A stretch of 64,000 nt of DNA from Diatrype stigma. Taxonomy: Eukaryota; Ascomycota; Sordariomycetes; Xylariales; Diatrypaceae. The stretch spans positions 186,001-250,000 of the forward strand of contig JAKJXP020000037.1 of NCBI GenBank assembly GCA_022225965.2, in the 5' to 3' direction. The translations under genes and the position numbers were made by a program. Every line of letters begins with the position of its first letter. The stretch's first letter is position 1. The notes beneath the pieces were generated by a model. It ran no database searches. It was not told the DNA's origin and saw only the letters and a program-made list of their open reading frames with translations. Shown here one piece after another: positions 54,962 through 64,000 of the stretch.

Positions 54962-55378
54962 TTAATCGCATTCGAAAATATTAAGGGCATCGTAAATATC
55001 GTTATAAATGTTTTGGCTTATTTGCGTAATATTATTTTTATATAACTTATAAGCATACGATATAATATCGATAAAAGCATTATCGGATTTATATATATCT
55101 TTATTATAAATTGCGTTAAAAATACGTTTAACGGATTTACGGATAATAGCGAAATAATTACCATTTAAAGCCAAACGAAAAAACGTTAATTTAAAATTAT
55201 AAATAAAATTTTTATTATGCTTAATATCGATAACATAAACGGCATTAATATGTTTAAGCATTAGGTCGATGGCTTTATATTTGTTTTCGGCCGTAATATA
55301 ACGAATTAATTTTCCTTTAAAAATGACATTACGAATGGCTCTATCGTAATAAACGTCGTTATACAAAAGCTAAGCGAA
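54962..55378 (-). pseudogene. Degraded coding relic, possibly DUF6589-type
   Basis: A 134-codon minus-strand frame survives in RIP-like DNA: YYDRAIRNVIFKGKLIRY, KYKAIDLMLKHINAVYVIDIKHNKN and a C-terminal IIRKSVKRIFNAIYNKDIY. The pattern of a YDRAIRNG-like start followed by IDL-x2-EH-x-N is reminiscent of the fungal DUF6589 family found in repetitive accessory genes, but this is a weak match. AT-driven amino-acid bias (Ile, Asn, Lys, Tyr) reflects mutation. The relic probably continues upstream towards 57,400 with many stops. Confidence 0.35.
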
Positions 55379-57770
55379 ATACAGCATTTCCGGGCCGTAA
55401 TTGAATAATTTTTCTTCTTAAAATATAATAAATAACTAAGAAATAATGTCGCAAAGCAATTTAAAATTTCCTTAACGAACGGTTTCGTAAATCGTTAAGA
55501 ATATTTCGATATATTGCATTAATCGGCATTAATTACGGAATTCGAAATCGATATAATCGTTATTAATACCGAAATATCTATTAATTTAGCTCTTTTTCGT
55601 AAAAACCTTCGACCAAGTTTTTTTAAAAATAACATTAAAAAAGCCTTTATAAATAATAATAACTTCCTTAATGCTTTCGATAATAATTTGGTTCTTAATA
55701 AAAACGCTTCGAATACGTAAACCGTAAATTACGAATATAAGGATTTTAATAATAAATTCATAAATTAAAAGAAAAACGATTTAATGGTATTTAAAATTCT
55801 TCTTATTAATATGTTTTTTTCGTTAAAAAAAATCGACATCCGCCTTAATAATAACGCTGTTTTTTTTTTCCTGCATCCCAAAAATTACGAAATAACATTT
55901 CGATATAATTAAGTTCGACGTAAAAAAAGATAAGAATAAAAAGCATCCATTTCTTTTATTTCCAAAAATTATTAGCTTTTAATTAAAATTATTTAATACG
56001 ACGAATAAAAAAGATCGTTTTCTGGTTGCCATATATTATTATAACATAAAATAATTAATAAATAATCGTTAAATAATAAATAAACATAACTTATAAGTTA
56101 ATTAATCGTCGAATTTCTTAAATTCGAGCCGACGCTTTTAAAGTTTTTCGTAAAACTTATAAATACCTTTAATTATTCTTTTATTTTCGAAAATAACGCC
56201 AAATTAAAAATAAGGGCTTTTTTTATAATTAACGCATTAAACGACGGAAAATTTAAAAAGTTTATTTTTTTCGTTAAGATAAATTAACTTTATAATCGAA
56301 AACTTAATAAAATACTTAAATATCTTATTAAAAAACGGGAAACGAAAAAATAAATATTTCAAAATTATGCTACAAATAAAGGGCTACTTAAAATTTAAGG
56401 ATTTCTGAAAAAAGAAACCTTAAAATTCGAAGCAGCTAATTAAATAAAAAGTCGTAAGGTTAATTATTTGTACTTATTTGTTCCTTATAAGCTTTCGTAT
56501 TTTATTTAAGAAATTAAAATTGTCGTAAACAATTATGCCGGTAAAATCGTAAGTTATACGCTTAATATTCTTTTTAACTTACTTAGCTATTTCGAAAAGC
56601 TTATTATTTAGGGTAATATATAAAAATATAATATCCAAATTAAATAATATATTAATAACACGACGAAAAATGCCGTTAACGAATATATAAAGGCCCAAAA
56701 CCATACGTAAAAATCTACTGGTATTTTTTATATAATTACGAAAAAAAAATGTAATAAGCAAATAAATATAACCCTTATTACCTTCGTTATTAATTATTTC
56801 GATAACGTTTTTATAGGAATCGTTTTAATTACGTAATAATTAAATAAAAAAAGTTATTATCGTAAAAGCTTTTTTCTTAAATATTAGCCAGCCTTATTTA
56901 AAAATTTTTTATAATCATTCCGTATTGCATACTTTTGCAATAATAATATTCTTATCCGAAAGATTTTTATAAGGCTCGAAATCGTTAAACGGTAGTTTTT
57001 TAATAAAAAACTGCATTTCGTAGCGAATAATACGAATGCTAAAAAATCCAGGAATTAATTTAGCGTTTAAATTAATATTAATAACAGCCAAGCTTTAAAT
57101 TACGAATGCTTTTTAAATCTTTAAAAGCGAAAAAGCATTTATTAATTGCTTTTTATAAATAAAGTTCTCGACTTATTTATTAAGAAACGCCTTAAGGTTA
57201 TATTATTTAGTTTTATCGTTTTATTAAATTATATACCGATTGGCATCGCGTAAATTCTTTTATAAATTGGTTATTTTCGATACGATCTTTTCGGGGTAAG
57301 CCTTAAAAAGGTTAAATTAATCGTTATTTAAGCCCTTAAGTTCGTTAGAACTAATTTCTTAACGAAATGCTTAAAATTCGAACTGCTGCTGCGATCGTTG
57401 CTGACTTGGAATTTTAAAAAGTTCCAAATTTAGCACGTTAATAGGCGAATTAATGAAATTTACGTTTAACGACTTTATAATACGTTTTTTAAATATTTTT
57501 AGCCGCAAAAAAAAAAAGAATTAAACGAATAAATAAAGGAAATCTTTAAAAATTAAACGAAGGAATTTACGGATTAAACCGGCCAGATTTAATTAAAATA
57601 ATTCAACCTTAATAAAAAATACTATTATTTTTCCGCATAGGTTATGACTTTTATCGAATCGCCGTCTTAAACTAGCTTTTTAAAAAACCCCACTACTTAT
57701 AATCCTTTAATTCCATTGGTTAAAATTAAGCGTATGCGCTAAAAAGCGTTTTATGGGTTAAAGAATACAT

Positions 57771-58153
57771 TCAAAACTCGAAAAGCGGGTCTGAGCTCTG
57801 AAATAAGACTTTACCACCCCTAACTATGCCCCTAACTATGTATGTATGTACATAGGTATGTACATACATACATACATTACACAACCAAATCATGGCTTAT
57901 TAGGCAGTAGGCAAGCGCTTAGGCAAATATGTAAGGACCATATGCTGCCAATTGCTGCGCCCTTCAACTCCTGGCTTAACATTGCCTCTTCAGCTTCTTC
58001 TTAATCTCTACGTACTACCTCGTCTAGTACTTAGATATTTATTCATAAGCTGCCCCCCTTCGTTTGTCCCCCCTAAATATCCTTCGTCGCCATTCCTGTC
58101 CGTCTTCTATCTTGTTCTCGTCACATGCGTAGTCCCCCACCCCGTAGTCAACC
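57771..58153. other. Intergenic, promoter region
   Basis: GC content normalises here. A TACATA-type repeat (ATGTATGTATGTACATAGGT) spans 57,838-57,874. A C/T-rich leader precedes the downstream ATG. Confidence 0.5.
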
Positions 58154-59398
58154 ATGGCCTTCCAGATGTCAGCAGCGGTTGCTGCCAGCCTTTACCAAAG
58201 ATCTAATTTGGGGCTCTCCGAGGCTCTAAATGTCGTCGCGAAGAGATCCACCGGCAGCGACGGCAATGGCAATGACGCGCCACAGCATGACAATGGCAAT
58301 GCCGTGCTCCTCGTCCTTATCCTTCTCAATGTCATCTTCTGGGTCCCGGTGCTCACCTTCGTAAGTTGACCTGTGCCCTCCACACTAAGTCATTTAGTGA
58401 CGTCCGTCTCCTTGCGTGCGTTCCCGAACCGAAGTATTGACGGATGGTATTGTTAGCTTGGCTACACGCTCAACACCATCCTCCCCGCCCTGGCGGTCAT
58501 TGAAGACGACGATGCGCCCCCGTCTTACCAGGCCGTTTCGTTGAAAGAGGACATTGCCGACGCGAAGCTTGGGGTACCACCTTCTTCCCTGGCCGCCGGG
58601 GAGCCCGGGCGCCCACGCCATATTAACGGTCCCGTCACCGGAGGCGTCTGGGCTACCTGCCGCCACCTCTACGCCGTCGGCGGATGGCCGTATTTCTACC
58701 GAGGACTGGGGTACGCGATGGTCCTCAACCTCGCGCGCTTCCTCGTCGGCCTGGTCGTCTACTGCTCCGTTCCCGCCATGCCGCCGGCCGTGACCCTTGT
58801 CGTCGCGGACCTGGCCACCGTGCAGCTTTCCACCCTCTGGCTCCACCAGGTTATCTCCACCTCGGGCGGCTCCAAGTCGTTCTGGCAGCGCCTGCCCGGC
58901 TTTAAGGCCGCCTTCCGCGCCACCGCCTTGCCGATGGTCGTCTCCGACCTGGCTGTCCTGCTCTGCGGCGCCGTGGGCACAATCATGTACACCGCGATGG
59001 GCGTGCCGACCACGAAGTTTTTTGAGACCCCAAGCCCCAACACGTCCGGGTCTATCGCGACGGTGCTGGCTGTTTCCGCCGTGCAGATCTTGATCCTCCT
59101 CTTCGTCGTAATCCCTGCCAGCGTCGCCCTGTTCCGCTGCCAGGGCTCTCTGCTTCCCGCCGATGAGCAGACCATCGTGCCCTTCGACCGTACGTTCCAG
59201 CTCGATACTGTCCGCGAGAAGGGCTATGTGTCTATGGTCGAAGCCTGGAAGACCTTCTCTTGGGCGGCGTGGAAGCGAATGGTCCTGCTCTGCGTCAAGG
59301 TTACCCTCATCACCATAGCGACTGAGTCCGCGATGGCTGGCCTCATCTTCGTGCAAGCCCTCCTGGTTACAGGTATGCAGCAGAAGCAGGGGATCTAA
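58154..59398 (+). CDS. Fungal multi-pass membrane protein of unknown function
   Basis: Exons 58154-58360 and 58457-59398; 382 aa. About six hydrophobic segments: AVLLVLILLNVIFWVPVLTF joined by splicing to LGYTLNTILPALAVI; YAMVLNLARFLVGLVVYCSV; VTLVVADLATVQLSTLWLHQ; LPMVVSDLAVLLCGAVGTIM; IATVLAVSAVQILILLFVVIPASV; and VLLCVKVTLITIATESAMAGLIFVQALLV. The cytosolic part includes a PPSYQAV sequence (a PY-type motif, which WW-domain ubiquitin ligases bind) near residue 95. It resembles conserved uncharacterised Pezizomycotina membrane proteins; I cannot name a family. The start is the first ATG (MAFQMSAAVAAS) after an AACC leader. Confidence 0.78.
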
Positions 59399-60463
59399 AC
59401 TTGAACTGGTATCCAGCCGTACGACTAGGATGTTCACCATAAGATCCCGGCGATTCTCAATCTAGCTAACAACGCATCCCGTGCATTTTAGCAACAGCCC
59501 GCTTCTTCCCCGGCAGGTTATAGGAGTCAGGAGGAATATATAGTTGCAGGACCAGATTGTCAATTCCTGGAATAGAAACAGTAGATCGTCAGCTAGTAGA
59601 TGATCTTGAGAAATATAGCTAGGTCGTTGCGGTTTCGGATTGCGCCGACACAACAAGATATCTGCACTTTTCGCTTCGCTCCTTGCTTAACGTGCACTTA
59701 AGAGGCATCTATTCACATCAGCATTGTCGTCAATCAAATTCCAAATCAATCATGGCTTCTATTTGTCGTGTGCCAGTGATTGGATGTTCTACTGCCATGT
59801 GCTTAACTGTTGGCCGGCGCACGCCGCAGCCGTTCGTCTTGCCGCTGCACCACACCACCGGGATAACGATATCTCTTTCTACCTGCCTAGGCGTACATGG
59901 CTAATGTACTTCGACAAGAGCAATAGCTTGGCAACGAGGATGTCCTGGGTGGAAGTTATTGGTGTATTGTATCACGGGACATAACCTGCACTGCACAAGT
60001 TCTGGCGGGCCACGAACTGTTTGCATGCTTACTTTTACCCAAAAAGAAGAAATTCCGGCTCATATCTGATATGTGATATTGGTGCGATGTACAGCGTATT
60101 TGTCAAGGCTAGGCCCACTATGATTATGATAAGTTAGAGATGCACTTTTCAACCCCGTCTGGGGTGCTGGGACGCAAGTGAAGGCGTATCCGGCTTAAGG
60201 CCGGACAGGATATGCCTGAAAAGGGAGTAAATGAACCCCTGGTTTTTATCACAGAAGCAAGTGCACGAGATAAGCGGTGCCAAGGCCAAGGGAATTATCA
60301 TGAAATACTACCTTACGTGTTGACCTTGAGGCGCATGTTACATCTAAAGGTCTTCAAAGCATAGGCTTGAATAGCCTGTAAGTAGGTATGCAGCAGCCTT
60401 TGAGCTGCATCGGCCTTACACGTTATCCCCTCTTACCTTTCGCAACAACATGGTCACATCAAT
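59399..60463. other. Intergenic with small hairpin
   Basis: No gene seen. A strong inverted repeat, TCCGGCTTAAGGCCGGA with outer arms GGCGTATCC...GGATATGCC, lies at about 60,183-60,216. It could be a transcription terminator-like hairpin or a small transposon remnant. Confidence 0.5.
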
Positions 60464-61645
60464 ATGGGCGAAGTAGGCCGCCTCTACGGCGTCACAATTC
60501 TAGCCTTAGTAGTCAACGCCATCGTGTTAGGATTGCGAATATCAACCCGTATAAGACACGAAAGTGCCTCTGGCTACGACGACATTGCCCTCGGTGTTTC
60601 TTTCGTACGTTTGTGCCTCGTCCCAGACTATCGCGTGCTTCTGTGCCTAATGTGCCCGGGATATAGGTTGCGTATATTGTCTTCTGTTCTTTCACCATTG
60701 TATATCTGCAAAATGGGACATCGACTGGCTACGCGCTTCAGCAAAGACAGAAGGCTCAGAAGGTACATTCTAAAGCTCCGCGCGTATGGTTATGTCTATT
60801 CCGCTGATTTTCCATTAGTTTTACTTCCTGTGTCAGATGGCCGGTGTCCTTGCGACACCTCTCATCAAGACGAGCGTTGTTATGGTCCTCCTTCGGATCA
60901 ACGTCCGGCGATCGTTCCGATATGTCATTCTTGCTACGCTCATCGGATTCTGGATCACGTCGCTGTTGTTACTATTCTACCTAGCCTTCCAATGCCGACC
61001 CCTTTCCTTGGTCTGGGGTGTTGGCAATGGAACGTGCCTAAGCCTCATGTACAACTTCTGGGGCTGGGTTGCTCTCTCGACTGCTGATATTATCTCCAAC
61101 TGGTTATACTCCTTGATTCCTATCGCTGTTATTTGGCGCATACAGATGAGTCCACGGGTCAAGGTTTCCGTTACCTTTTTAATAGGGATGGGCATCATGT
61201 GAGTGTTAGCCGAGCAGGTTGCGCATGTCATTCTAGCCCTATACTGACGCATTGTATGATTAGTAGCAGTATTGCCACTGTTGTCAAGTTAACCGTTATA
61301 TCCAAGTCTCCAATTATCCGTAAGCCGACCGATCAAGCACTTGGGTCTGTTAACGACCAGTTGACCAATCTCTTGTGGTACCATGTTGAGCTCTTCTTGG
61401 CTCTTCTGGTGACGTCCCTGGTGACTTTACGTCCACTTCTTGTATATGTAACGAATTTTGGATGGGGAACTCGTCAACGCCAGCACCGTTGGGATTGCCA
61501 GCCGACTGTTGAGAGGGAACTGTCGATCATCGGGCGCGGTCATGGGCACCAATGTACGGGTCCAGAACCGGAGCCAGACGCCAGGGCCAGTAATTTTACT
61601 AGGCAGGAATTCATCCTCAGAGATGGCATGGAGCGAATGGTTTGA
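60464..61645 (+). CDS. Fungal rhodopsin-domain integral membrane protein
   Basis: Exons 60464-60604, 60667-60762, 60837-61198 and 61264-61645; 326 aa in phase. It belongs to the 7-TM fungal rhodopsin-domain/PTH11-related class. It has the typical RISTRIRHESASGYDDIALGVSF after TM1, MAGVLATPLIKTSVVMVLLRI, WITSLLLLFYLAFQCRPLSLVW, the Cys-containing NGTCLSLMYNFWGWVALSTADIISNWLYSLIPIAVIW block, and KVSVTFLIGMGIISSIATVVKL. NDQLTNLLWYHVELFLALLVTSLVTLRPLL ends the last helix. The stretch after about 61,440 (VTNFGWGTRQRQHR...) is unlike the family and may contain an unspliced intron, so the C-terminus is uncertain. The role is unknown; many members are accessory surface proteins. Confidence 0.82.
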
Positions 61646-61867
61646 ATGCGTAATTGAACACGTAGTACAATATAGTATGATTGAATGCGCAGAAGCCAAA
61701 GAAGGCCCAGGGGGGCGCTACTCATAACAGACCTGCAATGTTTCGTGAACAATACCTCGTAGAAGTTACGAGTACCGCATATAAGTAATGTGGCGGACAG
61801 GCTCCTAACCAGACTCTAGGCCAACACTGCCAGCCAAAAGTAAATGATTAATATACCATGGAAATCC

Positions 61868-62955
61868 CTAAATTTCACCGTTTAACACTCCGCTCCAATC
61901 CTCGCCTCGGAAGAAGTCTTCCAAAGACGTTGTTTGGATTTCCAGATCTGCGGGAGTCTTGACCTTTGGGTTGCCACCCGCATATCCATACTCAGAGAAG
62001 AACCTGACGAGGTCTACCATGGTATCTCGAATCTCCACCGGCACGTAGCTTGCATACTCTTCCTCTGGTATATCCTTCACGAGGGCTTTGACTCCCATGG
62101 TACGACCCCATAGCGCCGCATAGTCTGTTTTGGTGACGATTTCGCTAGCACCTAGAACATTGGTACCGGGTGGGTTGCGCAAAACCAGCGCTTCTACGAA
62201 CGCACCCGTGTCCCGAGAAGCTATCACCTCAGGATTGGCCTTATACACGCCTGGACATTTCAATCGCACATATTGGAATGTTCTATCCCGCTGCTTATGT
62301 GGTCTGAATGCCGCGATCTCTCTCCAAGTCTCCTGGTAAATCCCCATGGTAACTGTACTCAACCGATCTCGAAGCCCTGGGAGTTGTCGAACATATGTTT
62401 CGATGGCGGCCTTTGAGTCAAACTCGTAAGCATGTTGGTACTTTCCGCCGCTGATCTTCTTTACTGGAGCCAGCGTGGAGAACACGAACTTTTCCAAAAC
62501 GGACAGGACGTGGGAATCCAATGCTGCATTTGCGATATTGATTCCTTGAGCTAGTTCCAGATCACCCGCATATTCGCCAATAGACCTGCCCGCAGCAGCG
62601 GCCTCTTTCTGCAATCTGGCGTCTTCGCTGACCCGGACCCAGTTAGAGGCCCAATCAGTAACGGCAAAGATCGCATTGGCATCCTGGAAGGCTGCTTTGA
62701 GTGATTCGACATCGTCTTGATCGGCTTTGACGATTTCGACCCCTTTCCCGGCCCAGACCCTGGCTTTCTCCGAGCTGGGGTTCCGTGTGATACCACGGAT
62801 TCGCCAGTCGCCATGCTTCAAGAATCGATTGGCAACGGAACCACCCTGTGTGTAAGATTAGCGCCTAGTCGACAACGCCAACGTACAACAATAATCTCCC
62901 GACGCACCTGTATTCCAGTGATCCCAAGAATTGCAATCAGCTTTTCTCCCATCAT
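61868..62955 (-). CDS. NmrA-like NAD(P)-binding protein
   Basis: Minus-strand exon 1 is 62955-62908 and exon 2 is 62845-61868; 341 aa. The Rossmann glycine motif is split by the intron: MMGEKLIAILGITGIQ|GGSVANRFLKHGDWRIRGITRN (GxxGxxGG form of atypical SDRs of the NmrA/HSCARG group). GVEIVKADQDDVESLKAAFQDANAIFAVTDW is the typical second-strand region, and HVLSVLEKFVFSTLAPVKKISGGKY follows. These proteins sense the NADP(H) state or act as oxidoreductases in secondary-metabolite clusters; the YxxxK catalytic pair is not evident. The spliced frame is intact. The neighbouring rhodopsin-like gene ends about 220 bp away, tail to tail. Confidence 0.9.
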
Positions 62956-63135
62956 GGCACCTTAAGTTGCTGAAGAGTGACGTGATCAGGAAGGGTCGTT
63001 TAGAAGGTGCCACACATATGTAGAATCCGAATGCGCCTTTCAAGACGGTTGTTGGACTTAAGTACCTGATCAAATTTTTTATTACTAATAATGCTCATGT
63101 GGTCTACGTATGGGCATAGCACGAACCAGTCTCAT
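62956..63135. promoter_or_regulatory. Upstream region of the NmrA-like gene
   Basis: Short region between the gene start and the MITE; no specific element identified. Confidence 0.4.
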
Positions 63136-63143
63136 ATTATGCC

Positions 63144-63239
63144 CAGGGTGTCACCCAATGCAATTTGGTTGCAGTTGCGCAACGGCAATCCATCCACCAG
63201 AGGTCCTGGTTGCAATGGATTACGTTGCGTGACACCCTG
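63144..63239. mobile_element. 96-bp hAT-type MITE
   Basis: Terminal inverted repeats CAGGGTGTCAC...GTGACACCCTG, extending imperfectly inward (CCCAATGCAATTTGG versus CGCAACGTAATCCAT on the reverse strand). Flanked by 8-bp near-identical duplications, ATTATGCC at 63136-63143 and GTTATGCC at 63240-63247. CAGGG ends plus an 8-bp TSD mark a non-autonomous hAT element. Its ends differ from those of the 8.8-kb hAT, so another transposase is needed. Confidence 0.75.
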
Positions 63240-63335
63240 GTTATGCCACACGGGGGCTGTAACCAACAGCACCTGCAGCTATCACCAACGGCAGGATGTA
63301 TTGGAATGCACTACTTCCCAATATGGCCTACAAAG

Positions 63336-63337
<2 letters not shown>

Positions 63338-63378
<41 letters not shown>
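63338..63378 (+). repeat. 41-nt poly(A) tract
   Basis: Uninterrupted A-run followed by GAGGATGAAGAG. It could be the 3' tail of an inserted retro-copy or a simple-sequence run. No recognisable retroposon precedes it. Confidence 0.8.
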
Positions 63379-63383
<5 letters not shown>

Positions 63384-63649
63384 TGAAGAGAATTAATATC
63401 AAGTTCTGTGATTTGGATGAAAAGCCCTTCTGTAAATCCCGCGTCAGATGAGAAGTCGAGGTCTTTTGGCCGACGGGTAGAATAAACCCGCAGTGGACAG
63501 TTGGGAGCGGATAAGGTATTCATCGACAAGGGAATGAATTCTTATAGAACCCCTGCTGTGATAGACGACCGTTACATTATTGGTTAAAGCACTGGAGGGA
63601 CTGCGGAATAATTAAATCGCAACTCGGATAAAATGGAACGAACCTCATG

Positions 63650-64000
63650 TCTAACCGCGATGTCTAATAAGGTCTTTATAAAGCGAAGCTTTATTTTTTT
63701 TGTTCTGTAGAATATTATTAGTAATGTTTTAAAAGAACAAAAAAAATAAAATAAGCTTATTGAAATCAACAATATGGGCTTAAAATCGACGCTAATAACG
63801 CGTTAAATCTGGCAAAAAATTACATTAGTTAGAATTATCGAAAGGTAAATCGGAAGTAACCATTTATACATTTCCAATAGCTTCTTATTCGAATAAAACC
63901 GTTACGATAATAAGAAATCGTTAATATTTTACATCCTATACAAATTAACGTATAAATTAATCCATACATTTATTTTATAACATCTTAAACCGTTCAGAAT
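63650..64000. repeat. Start of a second AT-rich, RIP-like block
   Basis: From about 63,650 the composition again shifts to TTTTAAA/ATTAACG words like the 48.8-57.8 kb block and runs off the window end. No gene can be read. Confidence 0.6.

Larger units (their letters stand above)
48800..57770. repeat. AT-rich, RIP-degraded repeat block
   Basis: About 9 kb of sequence dominated by TTAAT/ATTATAA/TTTTTA words, with TpA in great excess and scarcely any open frame. Coding relics show stop codons where CAA, CAG or TGG would stand, as expected after C-to-T/G-to-A repeat-induced point mutation. Boundaries are abrupt: normal GC content returns at about 57,780. It contains a RecQ helicase relic, a minus-strand relic, trinucleotide arrays and a 52-bp minisatellite. 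No LTRs or TSDs were found by eye. Confidence 0.85.

Noticed and set aside
48800..57770. LTR retrotransposon as the source of the AT-rich block
   Set aside because: No pair of LTRs, primer-binding site or TSD could be recognised, and no reverse transcriptase or integrase motif could be read; the only legible relic is a RecQ helicase.
1..64000. tRNA and rRNA genes
   Set aside because: No A-box/B-box pair with a GGTTCGAATCC-like T-arm and no rRNA sequence was found by eye on either strand.

Overview
The window is nuclear DNA from a filamentous ascomycete, most likely a Sordariomycete within Pezizomycotina. The evidence is short 45-230 nt spliceosomal introns with CTAAC-type branch sites, a HET-domain gene, a fungal-rhodopsin-domain gene, a secreted cutinase-like enzyme, a fungal FAD amine oxidase, and about 9 kb of extremely AT-rich DNA whose coding relics show C-to-T/G-to-A damage typical of repeat-induced point mutation (RIP). 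All gene models were spliced by eye, and most were checked for an open frame across every junction.

Left part (1-35.5 kb): ordinary, mostly intact host genes. In order: secreted nucleoside hydrolase; MYND zinc-finger protein (minus strand); short-chain dehydrogenase; proteasome lid subunit Rpn5; FSH1-type serine hydrolase (minus); the tiny ATP synthase subunit J gene atp18 (minus, four exons, 61 aa); NIPSNAP mitochondrial protein; Rogdi/Rav2-like V-ATPase assembly factor (minus); RNase P/MRP subunit Pop7; HET-domain protein; FAD-dependent amine oxidase; a gene-poor stretch with a small GPI-type Ser/Thr-rich surface protein; a cutinase-like esterase; and an unrecognised multi-pass membrane protein (minus).

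Centre (37,134-45,978): the main find. An 8,845-bp hAT-superfamily DNA transposon lies between perfect 8-bp target-site duplications (GCAGAGCC). It carries an intact-looking five-exon hAT transposase and three further genes. Two of these encode divergent histone H3-fold proteins. One has an ARTRQTA N-terminus, a KG-repeat tail and an acidic C-terminal extension; the other has a 123-residue N-terminal tail and an altered loop 1. The fourth gene encodes a 493-aa protein I do not recognise. Most introns of all four genes, plus both flanks of the gene block, carry tandem copies of a 12-bp unit with core GCGTACTAATC. Read one way it supplies a TACTAAT branch-site sequence; read the other way it supplies TTAG, a 3' splice site. 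Three of the genes also share an upstream motif. I infer a transposon that carries its own chromatin proteins and a dispersed binding-site or splicing repeat.

Right part: intact single-exon lipoyl synthase gene lip5, then a RIP-degraded AT-rich block (about 48.8-57.8 kb). The block holds a recognisable RecQ-type helicase relic, a second coding relic on the opposite strand, trinucleotide arrays and a 52-bp minisatellite with a palindromic core. It is followed by a multi-pass membrane protein, a fungal rhodopsin-domain receptor-like protein, an NmrA-like NAD(P)-binding protein (minus), a 96-bp hAT-type MITE, a 41-nt poly(A) run and the start of another AT-rich block. The H3-carrying transposon is undamaged although it sits 3 kb from RIP-destroyed DNA, which suggests recent arrival, single copy number, or some protection.
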